DNA from: Mayamaea pseudoterrestris
Taxonomy: Eukaryota; Bacillariophyta; Bacillariophyceae; Sellaphorales; Sellaphoraceae
Direction of reading: 5' to 3'
Assembly (NCBI GenBank): GCA_027923505.1
Contig: BROI01000019.1
Coordinates: forward strand, 310,001-374,000
Length of the DNA stretch: 64,000 bases
A model generated the notes under the pieces. The model was not told the DNA's origin, ran no database searches, and worked only from the letters and a program-made list of their open reading frames with translations. Below are positions 31,112 to 42,700 of this stretch, in pieces. The position numbers and the translations under genes are program-made. How positions within the stretch are numbered: the first letter of the stretch is position 1; each line of letters starts with the position of its first letter.

Positions 31112-31476
31112 GTATAGGACCTTTGTCGATCGAGGCTGACGACCTTGCAAAGCTGATGGAACGTTGCCCACCATACTGCTTCAATTTTCAATCGTTTTTC
31201 TTGGTTGCAATGTACAGATGCTGCCACTTTTACCCGCCTCGGTGCAAAGAACGAAATTGCAACGTCAATCAGCAATTGGTGCTACTTCTGCGACCGACGA
31301 CGTTTTGAAACAAAACAAAATTCAAAAAGTAACGCGATCCAACTATATATATTTAAATTGTGGTCACGTTCAACAAAAAATGCAGTCTTCTACGTAGACT
31401 CGTACGTACCGGTAGCAGCTCAAAATCCAAAATCGTTCCCCGTTTGTACCGATTTTATGTACATTTATAAACAAAC
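31112..31476. other. Convergent intergenic spacer
   Basis: 3' flanks of the CD2BP2 and HSF genes. A/T-rich with ATATATATTTAAAT near 31343-31356 and A-runs that could serve as polyadenylation signals. No gene seen. Confidence 0.5.
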
Positions 31477-32793
31477 TTAATTTTGACCCTCGCGACGACG
31501 CTGCTGCTCCAGAAGAAATTGAAGAAGCGTCGGGTCAATTTGTTGCTGTTGCGGGGTGTAGTTACCAGGCATGGGCGATGGTCGGAGTGCATTGGGCCCC
31601 TGTTGCGGATGGAGTTGGCGCTGCCAAGCTAGCATTCCCATCTGATGTGCCACAGAATCGCGCAACTGGGGATGTTGCGATTGCTGATGCTGGTTCATGC
31701 TTCCCACCAATAGCAAACGACGAAGCTCCGCATTTTCGGCAGCGAGAATGTGTGCTTGCATCTGAGAGAAACTCGCCGCCTGCTCTTCTTGACGCATGTG
31801 GCTGGTCGGTCCTCCTCGTTGGGCCAGTAGCTGCTGTATATGGAGTCCCGGCGGGCTTGGGAGCATCTGAGGTAAGAACTGCGACGTCAAGTTGCTGACC
31901 GGGTACCCAGAGCTGGTTGAGTCTAGTGCTGTACTTTCCGAACTGGAAATAGGGAAGAAGCCACCGACAGAGTCACAAAGTGAAGTCGCTCCTCCTCCCT
32001 CCGGTGGCTGGTGCGGCATTGTTCCAGGTAAACACCCAATATCTTGTTCTCCATATATATCTTTTTCCTTGGCTCCTCCTCGCAAATGGCAAAGAAGGTC
32101 TCGCCTGCCTTTTTGAAACATGCCATGGTAGTAAGCGACTGTGTTCTTGGGCACATGCTGTCCAGCCGCTCGCTTGAATCCCCAGCGGTTCAATTTCCGC
32201 GTAAAGCTTTCAAACTTGGTGCCTTGAAAGTATTCATCAAGCACCTTCTCTCCAAAGAGCTTGGGAACAACGCAAAAACCGTCTCCTTGCTCCAGCCACC
32301 ACATGGCGTCGCTCGCAACTCCCTGGTCCAAAAGATTCATGAGGCGCCCCGGAAAAGTGTTCATTGGCTCCAGATCTTGAGGAGTGGTTGCGTGCCTACT
32401 AGTTTCCTTCATGGCCGTCTCTTTACCGATGAGTTTCTCAGCCATTTCAATAGGGGCAATGTCATCGCCGCCTTCGGCAAGACTGGAGGCGGATAACTTT
32501 GAGTCAATCGGCGATGACCTGGGAGTTGCGTTCTTGTCTGCCGATATCACAACCTTTTGGCGCTTTACATGAACTGCATCTGCTGCATAAGAGTACAACT
32601 AAAATAAGCTAAACAATAAGTTCCGACAACGAGAACTGCTGCAATTGTATGATGCCGCATGCTGCTGTCGTATCTTTTCCTTGCCTGAAAGAGCGGGAGA
32701 TTCTTCTTTTCTCCATCTTCGTACCCTCGACTTACCTCCAGCAGAATCTGGTAAAAGTAGCGCACGCTTATTACAATGACCTTCCTTGGACAT
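31477..32793 (-). CDS. Heat shock transcription factor (HSF-type DNA-binding domain)
   Basis: The DNA-binding domain (about residues 97-190 of the model) reads 'FPGRLMNLLDQGVASDAMWW', 'FCVVPKLFGEKVLDEYFQGT' and 'FESFTRKLNRWGFKRA', the winged helix-turn-helix of HSFs, a family strongly expanded in diatoms. A short leucine-rich helix ('HILAAENAELRRLLLV') may replace the usual HR-A/B zipper; the C-terminus is Gln/His/Pro-rich, like an activation domain. The main open frame has no ATG before the DBD region until 32445 and is preceded by splice-acceptor sequence, so a first exon is proposed: 32793-32736 (MSKEGHCNKRALLLPDSAG), GTAAGT donor, 153-bp intron, main exon 32582-31477, giving 387 residues. 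The first exon is tentative; the DBD is certain. Confidence 0.88.
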
Positions 32794-33641
32794 GGTAGAG
32801 CTTTCACACGCAAGTGCGAGAGATGATCATGATTGATTTCGTGCAATGTTTGCAGCTTGCGCATCAGCAGCGACTTGAGCTTTCCCGATTTGCGCGGGCC
32901 CAGATGATCTTGTCGTTTCTGGCAATTGCCTCCACGGAGGATAAGCAAGTTCATACGGGAACTGATATTTCTGCCTTCGGATGAGAGGTTTTCGGAGTAG
33001 CTGGGAACCTTAACGAACGTGTCAGCCGAGGTGCAGGTGCGCCACATAGCTCGCATTGACGTTTGTTTAGACCAATCGCATGAATCACTCGAATCTTCGC
33101 CTTTGCTGGCGGAACTTTATCAAGATCAACAGAGTTTAAACTACAGCCTACAACGTGCTGGCGACTCATTCGGACATGTCTGCATGCGTCACTTTCTTTT
33201 CATTGCACCGAGCGACCGGGGTCTGACCTGGCTGCGTGGCAGCTCCAATGGTACCAGCAATGCACCTGGAATGTTAGCACCAACCTTCAGTTGAACAAAA
33301 GAATAAGCACATATGTGGCAATAGCATAGATGGGAACCCAGTGGGAAGGGGCTGCTGCCAGAACAAGCTACCAGTAGAACACTGGGTTGGTCCCGGGAAA
33401 AACCCCCCGACCCCCGGTAAGAAACGTCGCGCCGCTGGGGTGAGAGCAGCAGCAACAATGATCGCAATATTCAACGTCGCAACGAGAACTGGTAAGACAC
33501 AGACCGGCACTTGATCCTTCCCGCAGCTGTCGCGCACGTCCACCGAGATCCTCTCCACGCTCATTGCACTAACTGTAAAGTCACCATCGATAATACGTGT
33601 ATTCGGTCGAACGAAGCCTTCACGCAAGCAAGTCACTTATC
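32794..33641. other. Long intergenic region upstream of HSF
   Basis: 848 bp with the HSF promoter. Contains a C/G-rich patch with CCCGGGAAAAACCCCCCGACCCCCGG at about 33392-33417 (part quoted). No heat-shock-element array (repeated nGAAn) is evident. Several minus-strand open frames here look random. Confidence 0.45.
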
Positions 33642-33767
33642 ATGGAGACGACGCATTGGGTATTAATCTGCATCTTTGGTAGTCTACCGGTTCTTTCCTT
33701 CCTCTTTTACGTTCGATTGCTGCGTCTGGAAATGAAGAGCGCAAGCGAAGCCAAGAAGCAGCAGTAG
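33642..33767 (+). CDS. Candidate 41-aa single-pass membrane microprotein
   Basis: A short frame from ATG 33642 to TAG 33765-33767. The layout is a very short N-terminus (METTHW), a continuous hydrophobic helix of about 19 residues (VLICIFGSLPVLSFLFYV), then a basic, charged tail (RLLRLEMKSASEAKKQQ). That topology is typical of real tiny membrane subunits (for example OST4, TOM or electron-transport-chain subunits), though no specific family is recognised. The reading frame is blocked by TAA at 33591, so the first ATG is the natural start. It lies alone in a 1.3-kb stretch that otherwise has no gene. A chance ORF cannot be excluded. Confidence 0.42.
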   Translation: METTHWVLICIFGSLPVLSFLFYVRLLRLEMKSASEAKKQQ

Positions 33768-34124
33768 ATATGCAGAGAATTTGATGCGAATGATGGCTAG
33801 TCCTGATGATATATTTCTTTTTTGATCCTGGTTTTATTTTGGAGGTGGCGTTTTCGCATGATGGTATGGTGTTGCAAGTTGCGATGATTGATGCTTCGCT
33901 TGCAAGAAATCATTTGCTTTACCTCAGTTGCTACTGAGTAGTTGCTATGAAAAGAGCGAAACAAAAAAGAATAACTGCTGTACTAAATAAGCTGTTTTGT
34001 CTATCTATCGTTGTATGGTTCGTTCTAGGTTGAGCTGTAATCACTCGACGAAGGGGAGATTCAGTGGCGCGCGAGCACTTTGCAATGGCATCTATCCGGC
34101 AAGGGCCTGACGACGTGGATTAGC
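33768..34124. other. Intergenic spacer
   Basis: Downstream of the microprotein candidate and of the SET-domain gene (convergent). T-rich; no further gene seen. Confidence 0.5.
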
Positions 34125-35189
34125 TCATTCAAATAGCTGCGGATATTCTCGTTCAATTCGTTTCAGTCCTCGCTTCAGCGTCTTGGCGCGCTCCGTCAAG
34201 TACGTGTCTACCAAGTCATCCTTGGCGAATCGAGCTGCCTCGGCGCCACTCTTCGCATCCCCAAAGGCATCCTCCAGGCTCCCTACTATCACCGCATATA
34301 CCTCCAGCTCGTTGCGTCGCGATAGAAACGGCACCATGGCGGGTGATCCTTTGATTAGTTTGAGTTCATCGCTCGTAGCTAACGTGCGGCGTAGCATGCC
34401 AAGTGATAAGGTATCTGTTCGACCGTCTGCCTGAATGCGGACGCGCAAGGTTGGTTGGCGAAGTAGCGACACAAAGAGTACTTCTGTATTGTGTGGATTG
34501 TCCGGAACGACAAAGCCGTACTGGTATAGCGAGTATAGGTTGGTAAAGTCGCCGTATTTGATGCAGACTTGTTGGTTGGATGGATTGGATTTGAATAGTT
34601 TTGATAGGAAAGAGGTCGCAGCAGGTTCTGGTACCGCATCCGTATTGACGTAGAGCAATAGTTGTCCGTCTGTAAAGTTCATTTTGGTTTCAACGTGAGG
34701 ATCATGATTGATCATGTCGAGCAGTGGTGTCAAGGAGTATTTACGGTCGGGAAGAAAGTGAGACCGCGTATCAACCACAGCAAGCGACCATTGATCTCTT
34801 GCTGATTGTACTCGTGCTTCGTCATCCCGGAGTGCTTGCAGTAAACATCCAGAGTCAGTGACACTCTTGAGACGATCCTTGGACCAGAATCGAGGCAACG
34901 TTTCCTTGAACCAGTCCATACTGGGCAAGACCTTCAAGTACTCTGCATACATGGAATCTTCACCCATTTCTACTTCCATGAGCAGCCGATCTGCTAGTTC
35001 CTGACTGCTCGAGGCAATTATACAAGCCTCCAGTGGGCATTGAAAGAGCTGGATTTGAGGCAATGATCGGTCGATTGGGTGATTGGCGTTCCAAATTGCA
35101 TAACGATAATCGTCGTCAATGTTTTTGATTTGCAGACAAGATGATATTCCTTTCGAAGCGCACCATGATAGAAATGGCTTGAGGTTCAT
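34125..35189 (-). CDS. SET-domain protein methyltransferase, Rubisco-LSMT-like
   Basis: A 354-residue protein starting at the ATG at 35189, the first in frame. It fits the RLSMT/SETD3-type family of lysine or histidine methyltransferases of non-histone proteins: an N-terminal 'FLSWCASKGI', then an insert domain, then the SET motifs 'YSLTPLLDMINHDPH' (NH pair for S-adenosylmethionine binding) and 'QVCIKYGDFTNLYSLYQYGFVVPDNPHN' (cofactor/substrate channel with the conserved Tyr), and a helical Rubisco-LSMT substrate-binding C-terminus. There is no obvious plastid presequence in this model; an upstream exon might exist, since the frame stays open above the ATG. The substrate cannot be deduced. 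Confidence 0.82.
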   Translation of the reverse strand: MNLKPFLSWCASKGISSCLQIKNIDDDYRYAIWNANHPIDRSLPQIQLFQCPLEACIIASSSQELADRLLMEVEMGEDSMYAEYLKVLPSMDWFKETLPRFWSKDRLKSVTDSGCLLQALRDDEARVQSARDQWSLAVVDTRSHFLPDRKYSLTPLLDMINHDPHVETKMNFTDGQLLLYVNTDAVPEPAATSFLSKLFKSNPSNQQVCIKYGDFTNLYSLYQYGFVVPDNPHNTEVLFVSLLRQPTLRVRIQADGRTDTLSLGMLRRTLATSDELKLIKGSPAMVPFLSRRNELEVYAVIVGSLEDAFGDAKSGAEAARFAKDDLVDTYLTERAKTLKRGLKRIEREYPQLFE

Positions 35190-35355
35190 GGCGATGGAAG
35201 ATAGTGCAGCTTTCACATGGAGTCACCATGGTGGTGCATTGTTTGGCGACGATTGGTTGAAGCAATCTTGCCTTTTCACTGCCGCTTTGTAATCGTAGTG
35301 GTTCTGAGAAGGCACCGCGTGGCCGCAGTCATTGTCAACAATCCACAAATCAACC
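35190..35355. promoter_or_regulatory. Head-to-head intergenic region, SET protein / CWF19L2
   Basis: 166 bp between divergent starts. A perfect CACCATGGTG palindrome lies at 35224-35233 and CTTTTCACTGCCGCTTTG near 35272-35289. Confidence 0.35.
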
Positions 35356-36684
35356 ATGAGCTTGCTTGCTGGGATCAAGACTGGCAAGAAGAAGCGCAAG
35401 GATCTTCTTAGTGCAGGTTTTAGTAAAGACAATGACAATGAAAAGGAAGTGAAGAGTAGAATCGAATTGCAAGAGCATATAAGTGACGGTCAACCCTCGG
35501 AACGAGTCCAAGAAACCTCGTCTGAGACGAACACTAACATCAGCGCCAACCAGTCCATTGCCGATCAACTGAGATCCCAATTGTCAGGTGGAGGAGCAAT
35601 TTCGACAGCAGCAGGAGCAGCAGCTCCGGATCGTGATCTCGAGGATCGTGGCCGCATTCGAGCGGCCGTCCGTGAGAAGCAAAATGTGCAGTCGACGTTG
35701 CACCAACAAGTTACCATTGCCTCTCCAGCAATCTACTCGAATGACGCCGACCAAACGATTTCGGAAATGCTCAAGGCGGAAAAGAGTCAATCCATGTCAT
35801 TGGAGGAGCTGGAGGCGCGAGATTTACTGCGGCTTGGAAAGAAGCGTCGGTTGAAGCAAAACAGCAAAAGTAACGTTGACAGCGACGAAGAGGATGACGT
35901 GCTCATTCAAAAGCAGCAAGCTTTTCTTAGCAGCTCGCAGTCACAAAAAGCCATTGAAAGAGCGACTAGTCGAGCCGTTGCCAAGAGTGATTTGCAGGAC
36001 AAGATGGTTTCAAAATTGTGGTGGTGGATCGAGTCCAAGGAGTTTGATCGCAAGCGATTGGTTGCTCTTGGAAATCACGTTTCTCTGGCAATGGCGCCTC
36101 CGTCGCAAAGTATACATCATGGGAGGCACTTCTACTTGGTACCGCTTGCGCATGTTGAAAGCTTGGCTGCAGCTGAACCAGAAGTGTGGGACGAGCTTGC
36201 CCGTTTCCAAACGAGTCTGCGAGCGCTGTTTCGCCAGCAGAATTATGGACTTGTATTCTTTGAGACAGTCTTGCCAAGCAACTCGTTTTGGCAGACCCGT
36301 TTGGAATGTGTTGCAATTCCAAATGAGCAATGGATGGATGCTGCCTTGTTTATCAAGCAAGCGCTCTTGGAACAAGCGCAGGACGATGGAACGCACCAGA
36401 AGGTGATGGCAACAACGTCCACCAAGGGACTACCAGCGTGCGTGCCGAAAAACTTTTCCTACATTTACATGGAGTACGATCAGCAGCAGGGGTACGTGCA
36501 AATGATTGAGTCTCGCGATTTTCCAAAGGATTTTGCCGTCGATACCATTGCTGGAATGATTCAAGAAGATCCTATGCGTTTTCGTCGCAAGCTAAAGGTT
36601 GCTCACGAGGAGGAACGTGCAGTCATGCTGTCCTTTCTCGACAAGTGGAAGACTTTTGATTGGACACTGCAACTTGACGCATAA
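35356..36684 (+). CDS. CWF19L2: CWF19-like protein 2 (CwfJ domains), spliceosome/lariat metabolism
   Basis: 442 residues from the first ATG (35356). The N-terminus is 'MSLLAGIKTGKKKRKDLLSAG', Lys-rich, followed by a charged helical region including 'MSLEELEARDLLRLGKKRRL'. The C-terminal half carries the two CwfJ domains: part 1 with the HIT-like strands 'LVALGNHVSLAMAP' and 'HGRHFYLVPLAHVES', and part 2 with 'PKNFSYIYMEYDQQQGYVQMIE', 'FPKDFAVDTIAGMI' and 'PMRFRRK'. Fungal Cwf19 proteins associate with the late spliceosome and with debranching enzyme. The protein is shorter than human CWF19L2 (about 890 aa), mostly in the N-terminal half. The stop lies 94 bp from that of the opposing gene. Confidence 0.92.
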   Translation: MSLLAGIKTGKKKRKDLLSAGFSKDNDNEKEVKSRIELQEHISDGQPSERVQETSSETNTNISANQSIADQLRSQLSGGGAISTAAGAAAPDRDLEDRGRIRAAVREKQNVQSTLHQQVTIASPAIYSNDADQTISEMLKAEKSQSMSLEELEARDLLRLGKKRRLKQNSKSNVDSDEEDDVLIQKQQAFLSSSQSQKAIERATSRAVAKSDLQDKMVSKLWWWIESKEFDRKRLVALGNHVSLAMAPPSQSIHHGRHFYLVPLAHVESLAAAEPEVWDELARFQTSLRALFRQQNYGLVFFETVLPSNSFWQTRLECVAIPNEQWMDAALFIKQALLEQAQDDGTHQKVMATTSTKGLPACVPKNFSYIYMEYDQQQGYVQMIESRDFPKDFAVDTIAGMIQEDPMRFRRKLKVAHEEERAVMLSFLDKWKTFDWTLQLDA

Positions 36685-36778
36685 TAGCGCTGTAGCTACC
36701 CCGTGGTAACAAATTTACGAATTGCATAGTTATTAAATTGTAAATTGTTTATAATACAAGCCCATCACTTCAACTTGC

Positions 36779-39700
36779 CTACCGGTAGTCAAATAACCGC
36801 GCTAATATACGCTCCGCTGAGACGGACAGAAGAGCATCCGGACCAGATATAAGACGGCTCAACATAGTTTGCAGGTCCATGGCCTTTCTTGGGGCCTTGC
36901 CTGGTCGCGCCAGCATCAACTGCACGTCCGTCAAAGCTTTCAAGTCGATACCGGCTGCATCTAGAACATCGTTGGGTCGCCATAGAGAAGATGCGACGAG
37001 CGCCAAGCAGTTTGCGATTGATGCATCCCAATGTTTCTGGCTGGTGCTGCCAAGACTAGTTTTTGGATCATGTCGCCACTGAGCGAGATGTAACATTGAT
37101 GTAAGGAGCTGTTGATTGAAAATTTCACTCGAGTAACCTTTGCCTCGAATCAGCTGCAGAGTACAAGAAAGCGCATATGACAACTCCGCGGAATATGTCT
37201 TGTCGAGTTCGTTCGCTGTCGCTCTCGTGACGACGCACAGCTTGACGCTTCGTTGAAACAATGTAGATGCGGCTTTAGCAATTTCTTTCTGTCTGCTGTG
37301 TTGCAGCGAGTCAAAAATTATGTTTGTCCCTGACACAGCTGCACTAAACATTCTATTTGCATTTAGATTCGCTGTTGAAGCGACGTTGACATCCGACAAC
37401 ATCACAGACAGAAGCACGTCTGCTAAATTGTGCGGCGAAAATTTTCCGTCATCCGTGGCAAAAGGCGCCAGTGCCACCAGGGTCGAAAGGCTTGCAAATT
37501 TGAGCTGATTTGCATTGCTGGCAGCAAGCGATAATAGTGCTTGTATAAAATTGTCATCAGCAAGAATATCAGCGCGGTCCGACATGGCAGGTACTAGCGA
37601 TGATAGAAATAAGCATGCTACCACTTTCAAATATTCGAAGTCCTCATTGTCCTGCGTAGAAGTATTTGCAATGCATGTATAGTCGGGCGGTGAAGGTCCC
37701 ATAGATCGCTCTGCCTCGTCGTCGTCATCGTCGTCCTTCTTGTCTTCCTCCGTTAAGCTTCCGTGGCTTTCTGCCAAATCCTCATCCCGCTGAACAGCAT
37801 GTATGCCTGAAATAACATTCATCGCCCTAGCGACACAGTCGCGATGACTTGCTGCGTCTACTACTGCCCTACGCCCTGCGCTTGATTGTCCGCAAAGTTT
37901 TGCCAAGAGCTCAAACGCTGCACATTCTAATTGCACGGGGAGGGCCGTATCACGTTCGTCTGCTAAGAGGGACATCATTGCAATATGTGTTTCACCCTCG
38001 AGAAGAAGCGAAACATCACCACTGCAAGCCTTTGTTAATGCCGACATGGCTAGAAGGTCGCCTTCCGCAGCAATGAGACTCAACGCATGAAGCCCACCAA
38101 GCGAACGTAATATTGTTAACGCCTCCTCGTGCTGGGAAATGGCACAAAGCATTGCAACGTCAGGGGCATCCATGATATCGTCGTCGTCGTCAATTTCGTA
38201 CTCCTGCAGCTTCGCACGCTCCAAGAAACGTGATATCACCATGTGGCAGACTTTCTTGCCCATGCTACGCGCAATAGCTTCCGATTCAGAGGCACTGAGT
38301 CGAAGACGCTTTTCCTGGCCAGGCATATGTCCGCCTTTTATAGTGCACAAGTCAACTAACGACTTCATCAGCGTCGTCGATAAGCGTGACGATGTCACAT
38401 CCTCGTCATCTTCTCCAGCAGAGCAATCGTCTTCGTTCACACAAGCTTTCGCTAGGGCTTCAATAGCTTTACCTCTCATGTCAAAGCGCTCTATAGCTTT
38501 TAACAAGAGTCCATTCTCCGCCAACGAAGCCAGAACGGATGATAAAAAGTGACGAACTTCCCGAGTGTCTACTGATGATCCGGCTGCAACATTGAGATTC
38601 AAAAGGTCAAATAGCAGCTCAATCGCGTCCTGACTTTCGACAAAAAGATGGATCACCTCCTCCGAGTCAAGTTCAACAATCAATGTTGTCACTTCAAACG
38701 CAAGCTCACGCAGCATGGGGTCCTTCCAAAGGGACAAGCAAATATGCGGAACATTAAACGCAACAAGCAATGACGTCAAGTAAGATTCTAGCGCGCCCTC
38801 GTTACACATTGGCTGGTCTGTTGCGCCTAACAAGATATCCTTTAGAGAGCTCAATAATCGATATCGGACAAGCGGACGGGTAACGGCGACAAAATCATCC
38901 ATTCTTTTCGAGTTCAGAGGTAAAAACGGCTCGCAGTCCTCGGCAAGCAATGAAAGGTAATGGACACACGAAGTCGCCGACAACTGAATCCTTTCATGGC
39001 TTTCGATCATTTCCGCGTCATGTAGTAAAAAAATGTTCCAAAATGAGTCGCTCGTCTTCGTGTCCTGTGCACATGCCATGGAAGATATTGCAAAGAGAAG
39101 CCCCGCAGCTGCCTCGTGAGTACCGGCATATCCGGCACATTTCTCTGGCACTTGAATAAGAGGAGGACCATACTTATCTGAAATATCGAAATTTAAAGTT
39201 CCGGAGTTGTCCGCATCTTGCCGAAGCAAACGCATGTTCGTCTTCAACAGCAAAGTCGAACAAAGTGATAGGACGAAAAATGGTTCGGATGCCACTGAGC
39301 TCAAAAATTCTGCTGCGCTCATGGACGATAGAGCCATAGACATATCCAACCCGCTACCAATGTCAGAAAGCATAGCATGTAACAACTCAAGACCGAGAAA
39401 TGTCACATCCGCTCGTTTGTCCGACGGCTTCTCCGGATGAGATGTAGCAGCCTTACCAAGCGACGCACAGACCGACTTTGCAAGACCAGTCTCTAGGAGG
39501 TATGACTTAGAACAAGACTCGGAATTCAATAAAATGACGTGGAGAATCTCCAAAGCCAACATTGGAACGTCGTCTTTTAAATCACCAAAGCGAAGGAGCT
39601 TGGAAAGTGGATCTACTATTCCAGCCTGTACCGCTGCAACGGCATGCGAAGGAACTTGCACGATTTGAAGAACAGCATTTAATGCCGAGCATCGTGTATT

Positions 39701-42700
39701 TTGTCGCTGCGAGCTCCCAGATTTCATCAACGCCGTGCTGTGAAGATACTGAACAATAGCTGGGAGCGCCTCGGAAGAGATCGAGCTCCAAAGCGACGCG
39801 TTGTGACTTAGAGATTCCAACGCTGCAATGCACTCCGATTTCAGAGAATCTTGTGTGTCAAGCTGCTCAATACTTGACTCTGGGTTAATAGGAAGTGTCA
39901 AAACATTGGTAGCAACTCGAATGGCATCCCGCACTGATTGAACACCACCACTCGAGCCAGCGGCAACATGAGGCCCACAAAATCGAACCATGGCAAGTGA
40001 CGCTGAAAATCGGTATAAATCTCCACTATTAAGGGCAGCTCGAAGCGAATCACTAATAGGAACTAATAGACCACTCATTGCCAGCTTTGCATGCTCGTCC
40101 TTTGAACCATTCTGCGCGATCGCCAGCGCAAGTCGCAACGACGAATGGACTGCCGACTCTCCAAACCCACCAACCAGCATTGTAGGAAGAAGTGCTGGTC
40201 CGCCTTTGCTACCTCGAACAATAATGTCACATGCAACTCGGCAAATACTTGTCCTCCTCGCAGCATATTGATCAGCAGTTGGGGTCGCTAAAAAACTTTC
40301 ACCAGTTACCATGTCTCCCTCGCTACCACCTGGTGCAATCGACGAGCCACACATACTACCAATCGCAAGCAGTGCCGCGTCAGCCAAGTCCATGATTGCC
40401 GCATGATAATGAGGCCCTTGGTTCAACGTTCCTAACAATGAAGCTCGGGCATAGTTCAGCGACTTCTGCAAAACACCCAACGTCGACTCAATAATATTGC
40501 TCGGCGACCTCTCTCCCCCACGATAAGATTGAGAATCCGAGTCAACTGCTTCCATCAAACGACGCATGCCAATGCCGGTTGGGTCTGTCAGAGCAACTCC
40601 AAAAAGACAGCAAAGTAGCCGACAAGACGCCGTTCGGGCCTTCATTGCTCCAACACTTCTGTCCTTAGACTCCCAATCAATTTTTGAGTTAACAACCTTG
40701 GATAGGTAAGGAATTACACCAGCATCCATGAGTTCTATCAGACGGTCGAGAAGCTCTGACGACGCTCCCGATGGATGCTGCCAGGCAAACATCAAAACTG
40801 CCGAAACTGTCTCCACAATTCCAAGACACCGCGGTGCAGCATCTCCTCGAACAGTAGACTGGACTGGCATGCCCGCATCATTCGAGGCAATAAGCAACGT
40901 CGACAATATATTCCTGGTTTGAAGCTCGATAATAGCTTCGGCCGAGCACGACGTCAGCGAACCCAGAACGATTCCAGCACATTCATTCAATCTCGATGAT
41001 GGAGTTTCGCGATCCGACCCAAAAGATTGACCAGAGCCAGACTGCAATACCTCGAGTGCGGCTTCAACAATTCCTTCTTCGTTGAGCATGAGAATCGCAT
41101 CCTTAAGCTTGCTGGGTGCGTTAGAGCGCTCCAATCCTTCTTCGTAAAGTCCCTGTGCCCAAGCACTCCCCATGTTGCCGACCGACATGGTCACTGCAGC
41201 CAACGTTTCCATCCCAAGCTTACGAAGTTCAATAGGCCGAGCAATCGACCCATTCTCTCGAACCAGAGATATAAGCGCGGGCAAACAACCGCCATTTACA
41301 AGTTCAATAGAAGCCTCCCTGCAAGCACCAACTGCACCTTGGTCATTGCGGTAGTCATAATTAGACGACAGCGTCTGACTAGCCTGTGGATCTGACAAAA
41401 GGGGCATGACCAGCGACGATAGGAAATTGCATCCCATTCCAGCAACAGAATTATCCGCAGATAAAAGTAGTTGCGCAACGGCTGCATCGCACCCACCACC
41501 CGCCACGATTGCGCGAACAATCATTCCATCCTTGCCCAGTGTTGCTCCAAACGCTCCACCAGTCATTTCCGAAAGTGCCAATAAACTAGCATCGATTGAT
41601 CGCGTCGATGCCAACATTGCACCAAGTGCTCCCACGGCATGAGCCCGCGTATCCGAATCGTCCGTTGCCACCATGCTTGTCAGCATCAACACGCCTCCCG
41701 TCGAAATTAACTCTTCCAAGAAGGTCGTGTAACCAAAAATATTGCCACCGGCATTCATCCTTGGTTCTTGGCCCGATGCAATCATTGCAGCCGAATCATT
41801 AATCGCCATACAGGCTCGACGCTGGTCCTCCAAAATCAAGTTAACTAAGCACGCTGCCGACCATCGCTGCAAATTAACATACTTGCTATTAGACGAAGCA
41901 TGATCCAAAATGCTGCGAATGGCCCGATGCAAGTCCAATAGTTCAACCGGATGAATCCGCTTCTGATCCTCCCCGCTGTCTCCGTCGTCATCAGTCTTGC
42001 CGTCATCCTTGTCCTTATTGTCCACACTCTCACTCTTTTTCAGGGCCGGCACTTGCTGCAACACTGCGGCAATTGTCTTTGGTTCCGTCAAGTAAAACAA
42101 AATCTTAGTCGCTTGCTCCTGCACGTACAGAGTTTTGCGATCCGACCCCGTCCGTTCCAGCGCGCCCAAAATACCGTCGAACAAGTGGCAGGGCTCAACT
42201 GCGTGCTGATACAAGGCAACCTTCCAAACTGGCGTTTGCTTGTTGCTAGCGACAATGGCTTCCAGGCCAAGTAGCGTTGAAATGCATTGAATCGCTCGAT
42301 CGCTTGTTTCTCGTTCTGCCAAGTGCTTGCAAACTTGAGTGACAAAGGTTTCCTTGGGAATGCTGGTGATGGTATCCGACAATCCAGAAATCATTTGCTG
42401 CAAATCACTCGTCAGCGCCGATAGCGCCGCATTCACTTGCTTGGACGATGCGGCAACTGCTTCCGGCGAAGTGCTGCCATTCGGTTCATGCAAAAAGAGC
42501 GGCGTAAAGTACCGACGCATGGAAAAGAAATTGCCTTGCTCCACATCCAAATTGCAAGCCTTGCAGACACGGACTGGTGTATTGGCTGATACTGCTGCAT
42601 TGGAGCCATCATCATCCGACGCTGCCGACGACGACTTCAATGCGACTGCCGCCATTGGCGGTAGCACAATTTTGGTGTCACAGCAGTCATTGCAGAAAAC

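Noticed and set aside
32565-33056. Minus-strand frame of 163 codons upstream of the HSF gene
   Set aside because: Overlaps the proposed HSF intron and first exon in another frame and shows no domain. More likely 5' UTR or intron sequence.
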